Shown here piece by piece: positions 27,991-36,710 of a DNA stretch of 64,000 nucleotides; position 1 is the stretch's first letter; every line of letters starts with the position of its first letter. The stretch is from contig CAZQRP010000004.1 in the NCBI GenBank assembly GCA_964596125.1, forward strand, positions 124,001 through 188,000, given 5' to 3'. Under the pieces are notes generated by a model. That model was not told where the DNA came from. It ran no database searches and worked only from the letters and a program-made list of their open reading frames with translations. This DNA is from CAZQRP01 sp964596125. Its GTDB lineage: Bacteria > Chloroflexota > Dehalococcoidia > GIF9 > UBA5629. Made by a program: the position numbers and the translations under genes.

Positions 27991-28974
27991 CTATAGCAAT
28001 GGCGGCAAATAAATCTTGGCTCGTTCGTCAGGGATGGCTTTTTTCCCGAGCTCTTCCAGCCCTTCAACCATCGATGATAATTTGCCTACCGGTATCCCCA
28101 TGAACATCAGGTCATCGCTCACATCTGTACTGCCACGGCAGCCATAGCATCCCAGCGAAATATTTATCTCGCCGGTAGTGAAAGGAAAAAGTGTCGTTTC
28201 TACACACTGTGCATTATATCCGCTCACCTTGAAAGTAAATCTCTTTCCTGTATAGAACGATGATGCCATGCACAGCCACATCATGCTCTCTGGCGGAGCC
28301 ATTATCACCACCACATCGGGCTTCACAACCGCCTTTTCCAGCGGCGTTACCAGGGTGGCCTGCATCGACCGATCCGGGAGGCGGGGACGTTCGGCAATCA
28401 TCTGTCGCGCCGCTTCAATAGAAGCCAGTTTACCGAACTTTATATATAGTTCTCCACTGGCGAGTTTGGGCGGGATCCCGGTCAGGCCAAGGATACTGGT
28501 ACCGTCGGGGCAAGCATGAGCCTTTGGCGGCATCAGCAGGGTCTTGCCACGGCGGGCTGCCATCAGCGACTGGCAGTAGCGCAGCTTCACAGCAGACACC
28601 GGTAAGGGAGGTAAAGGCATACCTTGAGGAACAAGAGTCACGGCAACAGGCTTCCAGCGCAGGCCTAGGACCTTCTCCATTGACACAGATAATGCGGCAT
28701 AGCTGGCAAGCTCATCTGTGCTGAGAGGAGTAAAAGACGAGTCGGGCTCACCCGGGCTGACGGCTGCTACCTCGTGAGCATCTTCCAGGACTCGTATAGC
28801 TCCACGAGGGCACTGTCCCGCACATACGTCGCATGCACAGCAGTCTTCGCTATGTACAACAGAAGAGACCTTTCGCTTGTTTTTTCCCCTCAGACATAAA
28901 ACCGATGTCGGGCAAAAATCTACACAGGTACCACAACCAATACATCGCTCCATATCGATTTCAATACTGATCAT
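27991..28974 (-). CDS. Ferredoxin-DUF169 fusion protein
   Basis: About 327 residues. The N-terminal part is a two-cluster ferredoxin domain (Cys11/14/17/21 and Cys45/48/51/55); the rest is a DUF169 domain, recognisable from LRWKPVAVTLVP, the paired CQSL and HACPDG segments, and the CYGCRGSTDVSDD motif near the end. DUF169 proteins are common in methanogens and anaerobic bacteria but have no settled function; the conserved cysteines suggest a redox or metal role. The ATG at 28974 has a GGGGG stretch upstream. The start overlaps the upstream transferase gene by 14 bases, so the two are co-transcribed in the island. Confidence 0.82.
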   Translation of the reverse strand: MISIEIDMERCIGCGTCVDFCPTSVLCLRGKNKRKVSSVVHSEDCCACDVCAGQCPRGAIRVLEDAHEVAAVSPGEPDSSFTPLSTDELASYAALSVSMEKVLGLRWKPVAVTLVPQGMPLPPLPVSAVKLRYCQSLMAARRGKTLLMPPKAHACPDGTSILGLTGIPPKLASGELYIKFGKLASIEAARQMIAERPRLPDRSMQATLVTPLEKAVVKPDVVVIMAPPESMMWLCMASSFYTGKRFTFKVSGYNAQCVETTLFPFTTGEINISLGCYGCRGSTDVSDDLMFMGIPVGKLSSMVEGLEELGKKAIPDERAKIYLPPLL

Positions 28975-29815
28975 CGATATTCCCCCTCGGATCATGTTCG
29001 TCATCGGTTGCAGTACGCACTACCAGGCCCATTTGCTGTATCCAGTCCATAGTCCGCCTGGGTACAGTTATACCCGGCTGGGAATAACTGGCATATGCCA
29101 TTGCATGAATCAAAGACATTGCATGCGCCAGGTCTTGCGGGTGGTCTATATCTGCCAGGGTCTCCAGTAACGCCACCGGTATCTGCCTGGCAGCAGCAAC
29201 GCTGATGATAGCCTCCAGAGCAGCAATACCCTGCATATTATAAAATACACCGGTAAAATCCATTGAGGCATCTGCTGTCAGTCCAACCAGCGACACACCC
29301 CCTTCCTGGCATGGTGCTAATACCATCGCACCCTTATCCGATTGCGTACCTATGTAGTCAAGCCAGCGGAAAGCTCGTTGAATAAATTCCGGTGAGATTG
29401 TGGGCAGGTCACCGCCGATACAGACTACTGAGTAATATCCCATATTAAAAAGCTGCTGGTAGTGGTCATTGAAGTGTTCATCAAAACTACTTCCCCGATC
29501 AATTATATAGCGAATATCATCCGCGTTCGGAAACTCTACTTTAAAAATTGCCTGGAGCTTTGGCTTCTCGCTTTCAGGTGTGCAGGAAATTAAGAAATCC
29601 CATTCATCTGTGCTTTTATCATTGGCTGCCGTCTGACGGCACATTTCCAGTGCCTGGAATGCGACTGTGGCTACATCGAGCATCATCGCCTGATACAGGT
29701 TTGCAGCTTCATGCTCGGTTAATGAGCCACCATGCTTTTTAGTCAGGCGTGTCTTGGTAGTACCCGCCTGCGGTGACTTGGTAAACAATACCAGAGCATG
29801 CTTTCTTATGTTCAC
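28961..29815 (-). CDS. CofC-like glycosyl/nucleotidyl transferase (TIGR04282, DUF2064)
   Basis: A 284-residue GT-A-fold transferase. The N-terminal ALVLFTKSPQAGTTKTRL segment is the nucleotide-binding signature of the family, and CIGGDLPTISPEFI contains the metal-binding Asp of GT-A folds. TIGR04282 members occur beside radical SAM proteins in other genomes and some are linked to arsenosugar synthesis; CofC and MobA are distant relatives that transfer nucleotides to cofactors. Beside three molybdopterin enzymes, a role in modifying a cofactor or glycoside is possible but not shown. The start is GTG with AAGGATAA upstream. Confidence 0.8.
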   Translation of the reverse strand: MNIRKHALVLFTKSPQAGTTKTRLTKKHGGSLTEHEAANLYQAMMLDVATVAFQALEMCRQTAANDKSTDEWDFLISCTPESEKPKLQAIFKVEFPNADDIRYIIDRGSSFDEHFNDHYQQLFNMGYYSVVCIGGDLPTISPEFIQRAFRWLDYIGTQSDKGAMVLAPCQEGGVSLVGLTADASMDFTGVFYNMQGIAALEAIISVAAARQIPVALLETLADIDHPQDLAHAMSLIHAMAYASYSQPGITVPRRTMDWIQQMGLVVRTATDDEHDPRGNIDDQY

Positions 29816-29897
29816 TTATTATCCTTGATACCTATAATAGAATAGACAGCAAAAACAATGCCACTTTAAAGAATTCTTGAGAAGCTGAATCATACAA

Positions 29898-30353
29898 CTA
29901 TCTGAACTCCCCCCTCATATCATAGGAACCAGGGCAAGCTGCCGGAATATAAATCATCGGCTTGGGCAGACACACAGCCCGATCAGAACAGGACTCACAT
30001 TCCGCCCGCTGTGAAGCAGACACCGCATTCCAGGCCGTGTGAGAAAATCCCATCCCCTGGTAAAATGCTACCGCTTCATCGCGTGCCACCAGTGCAGTGG
30101 GTCTATCATCAGGTAGTATAGCATTCAGAATAAGTTTCCCCATACCACGCCCCTGATATGGCTTAGCAGTAACCAGCGGTCGCAGCATCATTATATGACC
30201 GTGGTCCTCCAGCCGGCCACACCCGGCGATTGTCTCCTCATCAACTGCCAGTGTATAAGCACCCGGTGGATCGACATAGTCCATCCCGGCATTCGCCAAT
30301 AAGGTTATAAGCGCATCACGATCGTTCACAGTAGCTGCCCGTACCACTATCAC
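29898..30353 (-). CDS. GNAT acetyltransferase with C-terminal cysteine motif
   Basis: A 151-residue GNAT-fold protein. Acetyl-CoA binding is indicated by PYQGRGMGKLILNAI (the Q/R-x-x-G-x-G/A loop) and the GFSHTAW region. The C-terminus carries ECESCSDRAVCLPKPMIY, a C-x2-C-x5-C cluster seen in a subset of GNAT proteins that may bind metal. GTGA overlap couples it to molybdopterin oxidoreductase B upstream, so it is translated with that enzyme. The acceptor is unknown; acetylation of a protein or of an amine product is equally possible. Confidence 0.82.
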   Translation of the reverse strand: MIVVRAATVNDRDALITLLANAGMDYVDPPGAYTLAVDEETIAGCGRLEDHGHIMMLRPLVTAKPYQGRGMGKLILNAILPDDRPTALVARDEAVAFYQGMGFSHTAWNAVSASQRAECESCSDRAVCLPKPMIYIPAACPGSYDMRGEFR

Positions 30354-32521
30354 TCCACTGCTCCATTAACCTTGTATACCTTGCAGCGCAACGTGCGATA
30401 GCTCCATTGCCCCAGTATCGGATCGCATATCTCCACATCTGCACTGGTCAGCAGATTCGCATTTGAATCCCATACACCTCCCAATAAAGGTTCTTCCGGT
30501 GATTGCTCCGGGTACCACCAGCCGTACTCTACACTCACGATACCCGGCAGCATTTTCACAAATCCCACAGTATGCTGAATACGGCCTTCAGATGTTTCGA
30601 TCCAGACGCGTTCACCCTCCCGCAGACCTAACAGAGTGGCGGTAGCAGCGTCCATCTCCACGATAGGTTCCGGTCGTATGCGGCGCAGGCTTTCTATCTG
30701 GCGGAACTCAGATGCATAATAGGGTTGATGGCGGACACCTGTGATAAGTTTGAGGGGATAACCGGCCGGTCCATCGTTAAAATCCTCATAGACAGGCAAG
30801 GGATCATAGCCCAGTTCTGCCAACAAGGTAGAGTACAGTTCAACCTTGCCACTGGGTGTAGCAAAGCCGCTGGCATTATATTTTTGATAAGCGCGGAGGG
30901 GCGAATAAAGCCCCGTAGAACAGAACCGGTCCCAGGTCAAGCCTGCGGGGGTAAAGATTTCATCCAGGGCTTCTTCTATGGTTTCCCAGGGCCAGTACTG
31001 GCCCTGCCCGCAGCGCCGTCCCAGGCTGCACCAGAAGTCGAAGGCAGGTCTGCGCTCGTAAAGCGGGGGCAGCGCTGCCGCGCCTCCATAGGCGATATTG
31101 CTTACTCCAGCGTTGGTTTGCAGCATCGGCTGCTCTAAACCTCCAGCCATGGGCAACACATAATCGGCAAGCATAGCCGTAGGTGACATGAACAATTCCA
31201 GCACCACCAGCAGGTCCAGACCTTTCAATGCTTTATACACCAGTCCGGTATCGGCCTGTGAGAGCATTGGATTACTTGCCAGTACTATCAAAGCACGGAT
31301 GGGATAGGGCTCCGCGGTGACCATTGCCTGCCATACCAGGTGTGGGTGCGCCGAGGTAAGATAGCGAGACGGCAGTTTCTTGCCATGGTTCTGCGTAAGT
31401 TTAGCCAGCCTTTCATAGCCATCATACGTCTGCAGGCGAAACCGGTCTATGCCAAGTTTTTTCTCCCTCTGCGCTGGTGGGAGCAACTCACTCAACTCGA
31501 GTTTTATCTCCGGCACAAAATCAGGCATTTCACACAGGTGACAGGCGCCACGTTCATCCAGGTTACCGGTGATGGCCCGTAAAATTGCCAGTGAACGAAG
31601 TGTCTGGGTGCAGTTGCGCCCGCTCTGGTCAATACCCAATCCGCTGATTATTGTCGCTGGTTTAAGGGTAGCATAGCTGCGTGCCACCTCAGCAATCGTC
31701 GTGCCGGGGATGCCGGTGATACCAGCCATCTCATGGGGCGAATAGGCCGTTACCCGATCGCGTAATTGCTCGAAACCACAGCACCAATCGCGTACAAAAT
31801 CATGGTCGTACAATCCCTCTTCGATAATGACATGCAGCATTGCCAGCGCCAGTGCGCCATCGCTTCCAGGTCTAACAGGCAGCCATGTGCTGGCCCTGGC
31901 GGCAGTGCCGGTGCGGCGCGGGTCGATGACTATAAGCCGGCCTCCGGCTTTACTGTACTGCATAATAGCCTGCCAGAATAAAGAATTGTCGGAAACTGCG
32001 GGATTGATACCCCATAAAATAGCACAAGCGGTACGATCCGGGTCCAGCTCAGGCTCAATAGGCCAGCCAAAGGTAATGCTGTGAACCCATATGGCGGGAT
32101 TCCAGCAAATATGCCCAACGCCGACATTATTAGGACTTCCGAAAAGGTTCAAAAACCGGTGCAGCGGCCAGTACATGAGGCGGGGAGCACCGATGCTGGT
32201 TGCCAGCATTTCAGGGCCGTAGCGGGCTTTCAGATTTTCCAACCGGCTGGCGATATCATCCAGCGCCTCATCCCAGGTAATGCGCTGCCATTGTCCCGAA
32301 CCACGTTCCCCCACGCGTCTCAGGGGATAATTTATTCGCCCTTTGTGATCGAGGATTTCGACATTGCTGGAAAAACGGCGGCACCTGCGCATAACAGGGA
32401 CAGAATAGGGATAACGAGAGGGGTCCGGTTCTACCTTCAGCAAAGCGCCGCTCTCATCAAAGTGTGCTACGAGGCCACACAGATAACCACAGAGGCTGCA
32501 GTTGGACTTACGGGCAATCAA
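30350..32521 (-). CDS. Molybdopterin oxidoreductase B (bis-MGD)
   Basis: About 723 residues, the shortest of the three paralogues. I chose the TTG at 32521 because AAGGAGGAT lies 9-15 bases upstream; this start removes a poor-quality 17-residue extension that would overlap the preceding gene more. The cluster ligands are Cys8, Cys11, Cys15 (CSLCGYLC) and Cys47. The last is followed by RRFSS instead of the usual A/E-R-G, and the inter-cysteine loop is 31 residues. The metal-ligand region is HICWNPAIW. MGD-binding segments (ILWGINPAVSD, ASNPMLSQAD, ADYVLPMAGG) are intact. No Tat signal. It overlaps the radical SAM gene upstream and the GNAT gene downstream, so all three share an operon. Confidence 0.88.
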   Translation of the reverse strand: MIARKSNCSLCGYLCGLVAHFDESGALLKVEPDPSRYPYSVPVMRRCRRFSSNVEILDHKGRINYPLRRVGERGSGQWQRITWDEALDDIASRLENLKARYGPEMLATSIGAPRLMYWPLHRFLNLFGSPNNVGVGHICWNPAIWVHSITFGWPIEPELDPDRTACAILWGINPAVSDNSLFWQAIMQYSKAGGRLIVIDPRRTGTAARASTWLPVRPGSDGALALAMLHVIIEEGLYDHDFVRDWCCGFEQLRDRVTAYSPHEMAGITGIPGTTIAEVARSYATLKPATIISGLGIDQSGRNCTQTLRSLAILRAITGNLDERGACHLCEMPDFVPEIKLELSELLPPAQREKKLGIDRFRLQTYDGYERLAKLTQNHGKKLPSRYLTSAHPHLVWQAMVTAEPYPIRALIVLASNPMLSQADTGLVYKALKGLDLLVVLELFMSPTAMLADYVLPMAGGLEQPMLQTNAGVSNIAYGGAAALPPLYERRPAFDFWCSLGRRCGQGQYWPWETIEEALDEIFTPAGLTWDRFCSTGLYSPLRAYQKYNASGFATPSGKVELYSTLLAELGYDPLPVYEDFNDGPAGYPLKLITGVRHQPYYASEFRQIESLRRIRPEPIVEMDAATATLLGLREGERVWIETSEGRIQHTVGFVKMLPGIVSVEYGWWYPEQSPEEPLLGGVWDSNANLLTSADVEICDPILGQWSYRTLRCKVYKVNGAVE

Positions 32522-33833
32522 TTGTAGATATCCTCCTTTGTCCCAGGGGATACAAACGCTGACCATTAACATCTGTCAGGTGATAGGTGCAGAACGGGAT
32601 CGAGCGCCCATCGGTAGTGACAACGGTCATACTACAATCCCGTACGCGGCTCAGGTCAATGGTCCATGCGTCCATATAGCCCATAATGAGCACCGAAAGC
32701 GCGCCTGATGAATCTCTGTCAGGAGCTGTCTGTGACAGTATGTCAGCAAAGATCGAGCCCTGCGGGCTTTTGCTATTGAAATAAGCACGATATGTGTTCT
32801 CATCGATATATCTTGTGAAAGGCAGGTAGTCGTCATTATCGCCCAGCAAATAGGTAGCACATGAACACAGAGGGTGTGAACATCCCAGCGGCCAAAAATC
32901 CCGCACCGCGATGCGACCACCGGTCTGCTCCGCCACCAGGCCTGCAATATCTCCCGAAGAAAGACGTCCAGGGGACTGGATATCGAAGCGCCCTGACTCG
33001 AAAGCCGGCTGTAGTGCCAGGCCGCAAATCACATCCAGATTATTCATGGCAAAGGTAATCAGGCCGCCTAACTGCTGTTCATTGATTCCCTTGACAATGG
33101 TTGCTGCCAGTACAACCCGCACACCCTCCGCCCGGCAATTTTCAATAGCCTGTAGCTTGTCTGCGAGTACATCAGCGCCCCGCAGCTTTTGCGATACTTC
33201 CGGTGTCAATCCATCAAATTGCAGGTACACACCGCTCAACCCGGCCTCTTTTAAAGCATGCAGGTAGTTCCGGTCACGGGCGATAACCAGCCCATTAGTA
33301 TTCACTTCTATTGCCGTAAAACCGGCCCGTCTCCCCAGTGCGATGATATCCGGAAGATCGGCACGGACAGTCGGTTCACCGCCGGTGAGCTGGATCGAGG
33401 TTTCTGTCCCATCGACACGCCGGACTGAGTCGAATATCCCGGCGATAGTTTCAGGTGCCGGATCGGGCGGAGCATCACCAGATGAAATAAAACAAACAGG
33501 ACAGATAAGGTTACAACGCCAGGTTACTTCAATTTCGGCCAGGGTTGTCTGTCGCCGGTGGCCGGGACACAGCCCACAATCACGTGGGCAGCCGTCCACT
33601 TTTTCCGTCTGCGGTTTACGTGATACGGGAGAGAAGCTAAATCTGGTAAACCATCGATAGTAATCTACATCCGGCCACAGATACACGTCAAATTCACCGT
33701 GCTCTGGACAGGCTTTGTACAGATAGACCTGTCCCTCTTTGCTGTAAATCGTGGCGGGGATAGTCTCCAGGCAATACGGGCACAGGCTCTGTGTCTCTCC
33801 AATAACATCGGCTAGACTATGTCCGGGCATCAT
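32508..33833 (-). CDS. Radical SAM protein, MJ0619/Tes-like
   Basis: A 441-residue radical SAM enzyme with extra cysteine motifs. The N-terminus has a zinc-ribbon-like LCPYC with a later CPEHG. Then come two C-x3-C-x2-C motifs, CPRDCGLC (Cys82/86/89) and the radical SAM site CNLICPVC (Cys107/111/114). LTGGEPT and EVNTNG complete the barrel signatures. This layout is that of the MJ0619 pterin methyltransferase and tetraether lipid synthase (Tes) group, which act on methyl or methylene carbons. Its gene overlaps that of molybdopterin oxidoreductase B. A pterin-directed role would be striking beside molybdopterin enzymes, but that is inference. Confidence 0.83.
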   Translation of the reverse strand: MMPGHSLADVIGETQSLCPYCLETIPATIYSKEGQVYLYKACPEHGEFDVYLWPDVDYYRWFTRFSFSPVSRKPQTEKVDGCPRDCGLCPGHRRQTTLAEIEVTWRCNLICPVCFISSGDAPPDPAPETIAGIFDSVRRVDGTETSIQLTGGEPTVRADLPDIIALGRRAGFTAIEVNTNGLVIARDRNYLHALKEAGLSGVYLQFDGLTPEVSQKLRGADVLADKLQAIENCRAEGVRVVLAATIVKGINEQQLGGLITFAMNNLDVICGLALQPAFESGRFDIQSPGRLSSGDIAGLVAEQTGGRIAVRDFWPLGCSHPLCSCATYLLGDNDDYLPFTRYIDENTYRAYFNSKSPQGSIFADILSQTAPDRDSSGALSVLIMGYMDAWTIDLSRVRDCSMTVVTTDGRSIPFCTYHLTDVNGQRLYPLGQRRISTIDCP

Positions 33834-34160
33834 CCATACCCCACACTACTCTACTGGTCCATATTATAGACAATATTCTCATCCAATTCGCTTTACTATC
33901 GACGATTTCAGAAATAGTATATCCTGACTTCATCAGTTACCTGTGATGAGGAATCTGTACAGGCTATACAGCAAACGAAACAACTGTCAGCATTGAAATA
34001 ATAACCGGTATTTTAAAATGTGCTTTGTGCCGGTGTGTGCAGGGTCCTGAGATTAACGTTTAGAACATGCTACCCTGAGCCACAGCATAATAACCAGTTC
34101 CCGTATCGCGGACAGGGCTTCTGTATGTTCTGCAGCATTTCACGAGCTTCTCAAGCCGGG
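33834..34160. other. Spacer between the two radical SAM genes
   Basis: A 327-base gap that splits the island into two transcription units. A minus-strand TATAAT at 33868-33863 lies about 30 bases before the radical SAM start at 33833, but no good -35 is present. A 22-codon cysteine-containing frame (34070-34138, minus) is noted among the findings. Nothing else is supported. Confidence 0.45.
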
Positions 34161-35219
34161 CTACCTTCTCCTCTCACTACCTGTACTGACCTGGTGGGCA
34201 TTATACCAGGCCGGTCCCATCACGCTGGGCGACGGGCCTTCTCGCAGACTATACCCTGCCTGACGCAGGAGTTCCTGGCACCGGCCTATCGACATTCCGC
34301 GGCTTTTTTCCGTTTCCCTGTTCTCATCACGCGGATTCGTGCCCATCTCAGCCCACAGCAGGTTAGCTCCTGCCAGTATTGACGGGGTATTAGGCTCATG
34401 AGTGCAGTGCGCTACGACAGTATCGCCCATCACTAATCTGGTAACAGCCACCGTACGTGCCAGATACCAGTGCGTCACCTCACCGAAGTGCGCCAGCGCC
34501 GTTCCGGGCACACCCACTCTATGCGCTGCGCCGCTAAAAGCTACCCCGAGTTCCCGCCCCCGAAACATGAGCTCTACCTGTTGCTCAATGCTGTGCTCCG
34601 GACCGAGAGGCTCCACACAGAAATTCAATGCCAGTCCGGCACCACGTGCCGCCTCGATAGTCGCCAGCCGTTTTTCGACCGGAAGGAATGTATCTTCCCC
34701 TTCTTTAAGCCGCACCGCATGATAAACGGCATAAAAGCCGGTTTCGACCAGGGCCCGGGCCTCATCATTGCCAAAGTCAGGGATATTGGCGACCAGCGGC
34801 ATCTCAGGCGATAAGGCTTTACGTACAGCATAGCCAATATCGATAAATTTATCGAACTTATAGTTACAGGTGGTCATCAAGTAGACAGCATTGGCCTCTT
34901 GTCTCTCACATTCCAGTGCTGCTTCTACTACCGTTTCTTTCTGATACTCTGTAACTTCACGTACAACACCATTTTGAGCGGAAAAAGCACAGAACTTACA
35001 GTTACCGGGGCATGGGGCAAAGTCGAGTCCAATCTGTGCACAAACATCTCCATAACCATCGAAATGCCGTCGGGACATGGTATTTGCCACCGCGCAAAGC
35101 GCGTACATCTCCGGCGATTGCAGATCAATGTGCATCAGCCTTACTGCCTCGTCATGCGTGATGGGTTCATCCTTAAGAGCTTTGTCCAGAATCCTTTCAC
35201 ATTCTCCGTCTAACTTCAT
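34161..35219 (-). CDS. Radical SAM protein, biotin synthase-like
   Basis: About 352 residues. The radical SAM motif is CPGNCKFC (Cys70/74/77), followed by an aromatic-Ser as in BioB-type proteins, and the barrel continues with YLMTTCNYKFDKF and NFCVEPLGPEHS. The ATG at 35219 has AGGAG upstream and starts five bases after the end of the NrfD gene; the frame opens 35 codons earlier inside that gene without support. BioB-like proteins of unknown function occur in several anaerobes; biotin synthesis itself is unlikely without the typical second-cluster residues or other bio genes. It is the last gene of the membrane-complex operon. Confidence 0.8.
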   Translation of the reverse strand: MKLDGECERILDKALKDEPITHDEAVRLMHIDLQSPEMYALCAVANTMSRRHFDGYGDVCAQIGLDFAPCPGNCKFCAFSAQNGVVREVTEYQKETVVEAALECERQEANAVYLMTTCNYKFDKFIDIGYAVRKALSPEMPLVANIPDFGNDEARALVETGFYAVYHAVRLKEGEDTFLPVEKRLATIEAARGAGLALNFCVEPLGPEHSIEQQVELMFRGRELGVAFSGAAHRVGVPGTALAHFGEVTHWYLARTVAVTRLVMGDTVVAHCTHEPNTPSILAGANLLWAEMGTNPRDENRETEKSRGMSIGRCQELLRQAGYSLREGPSPSVMGPAWYNAHQVSTGSERRR

Positions 35220-35223
35220 AGTC

Positions 35224-36156
35224 CTACTCCTTCCAGGCATGCAAGAATGGCTCATCCTCGTCCGGCAGCCATGAAAAGAACCTCTCTTCACCGGGCAGCA
35301 TTGTCCGGTCATCGGTGTAGACAACCAGGAATCGAAGAATCAAACCACCAATCAGCACGCACAACGGTGCTAGTATCAGGGTAATATCAATGCCTATAGT
35401 ATAGAGTACCAGGGGACAAATCAGGCCAAGTACCACCACACCACCCCAGAACGGCAGTACTCTGCTACCGTTCAGCCAGGTCGCTGCCGCTCGAGCAGCA
35501 AATACTGTCGTTGAAGTACGCATAGTCAAGACATAAACGATGAGGATAATCCCTTCCAGTAGAAGCAAACCGATATCGGAAGCGCGTAAGAAGCTTTCAA
35601 TAGTGGCTAATCCGGTCCCGCTGCCTCCGATAGGCCAGAAATGTATCAGCAGGGCTTGTGCAGCAATGCCCGTTGAGAGTCCCGATACCAGAAACAGGAC
35701 TGGGAGAGCCGGTCCGTTCCAAAAAGGCCGGGCGTTCATAGTGCCGAGAAACACTCCGGTATAAATAGCCACACCCAACCCTAGTACCAGACAAATATAC
35801 CCCAATGTTAATCGCAGCCATTCCATGCCATACCAGGGTAAAAAGTACAACCAGAAGGAGCCATACACAATGCCAAACACAATGAACAGGCTAAGCATCC
35901 ATGCTCCTACTGTCAGTATTGCTTTCTCTTTTGAAAAGACTCGCCAGAACTGATATGGACGGCCCAACTCGAAAATGAGCAGCCCGGAACCCAGACCAAT
36001 GAATAAAGCTGCTATGAAGTTACCCACTACGAAGATATCTCCCACGCCAAAAAACAGGTCTGCTGCTGTCGATACAACCATCATACCGCCCCCAAGCCCC
36101 CCCAAGAACAGGTAACTTGCTATCGGCCAGCCCCAATAATGTTCATTTTTCATCAT
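35224..36156 (-). CDS. NrfD/PsrC-type membrane subunit
   Basis: About 310 residues with 8-9 hydrophobic spans. It begins WGWPIASYLFLGGLGGGMMV, the usual start of NrfD/PsrC proteins, and has the helix pair around FELGRPYQFWRVFSKEK with the conserved Glu-Leu-Gly-Arg. This subunit passes electrons between membrane quinones and a ferredoxin-type subunit. ATGA overlap with the ferredoxin gene couples translation. The frame opens 11 codons upstream, but the GGAGG lies inside that extension. With cytoplasmic partner subunits, it would have to expose its electron-exchange site on the inner side, unlike the classical PsrABC arrangement. Confidence 0.88.
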   Translation of the reverse strand: MMKNEHYWGWPIASYLFLGGLGGGMMVVSTAADLFFGVGDIFVVGNFIAALFIGLGSGLLIFELGRPYQFWRVFSKEKAILTVGAWMLSLFIVFGIVYGSFWLYFLPWYGMEWLRLTLGYICLVLGLGVAIYTGVFLGTMNARPFWNGPALPVLFLVSGLSTGIAAQALLIHFWPIGGSGTGLATIESFLRASDIGLLLLEGIILIVYVLTMRTSTTVFAARAAATWLNGSRVLPFWGGVVVLGLICPLVLYTIGIDITLILAPLCVLIGGLILRFLVVYTDDRTMLPGEERFFSWLPDEDEPFLHAWKE

Positions 36157-36710
36157 CGGCCTCCATGGGGCAAAATATAATAAACGCACGGATCGGTGCC
36201 CAGTTCGGGCATAAGCTGCGTAGCATTTTCAGTATTGACCAGACGAAATACTTCGCTCTTCGGATCGTTAAGGTCTCCAAATATGCGGGCACGTTGATGA
36301 CAGGTACTCACACAATAGGGCTCCTTACCTTGCTCTATGATATGTGCACAGAAGGTGCATTTCTGTACCACGCCCAGCTCCCGGTTAGGTGTTCTTGCGC
36401 CATACGGGCAGGACATTACGCACGCCTTACAGCCAATACATTTATCCGGGTCCACCAGCACAATACCGTCCTCCCGCTGGTACGAAGCGCCAGTAGGACA
36501 GCAGCCCACGCAGGGCGGATTCACGCAATGAAAACAGGGGCGAGGTATATGATAATAGCCCAGGGTCGGGTAGGTGCCTAATGGCCCTACGGTGGTGACC
36601 AGGTTCCAGAACATACCCACAGGCAGTTCATTACCGATTTGACAGGCAACAGTACAGGACTGACAACCTATACAGCGCCTTAGATCATTGACCATTGCCC
36701 ATCTAGTCAT
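36153..36710 (-). CDS. Four-cluster ferredoxin subunit (DmsB/PsrB type)
   Basis: A 185-residue electron-transfer subunit with sixteen cysteines in four sets: Cys13/16/19/23, Cys59/62/67/71, Cys91/94/97/101 and Cys118/121/133/137, the standard DmsB/PsrB/PhsB layout. No signal peptide is visible, which agrees with the cytoplasmic catalytic subunit. Both gene junctions overlap by four bases (ATGA), upstream with molybdopterin oxidoreductase C and downstream with NrfD, so the three make one complex in fixed ratio. Confidence 0.93.
   Translation of the reverse strand: MTRWAMVNDLRRCIGCQSCTVACQIGNELPVGMFWNLVTTVGPLGTYPTLGYYHIPRPCFHCVNPPCVGCCPTGASYQREDGIVLVDPDKCIGCKACVMSCPYGARTPNRELGVVQKCTFCAHIIEQGKEPYCVSTCHQRARIFGDLNDPKSEVFRLVNTENATQLMPELGTDPCVYYILPHGGR

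Noticed and set aside
34161..35219. Calling the biotin synthase-like radical SAM protein BioB
   Set aside because: Other biotin genes are absent and the sequence is diverged beyond the shared radical SAM core.
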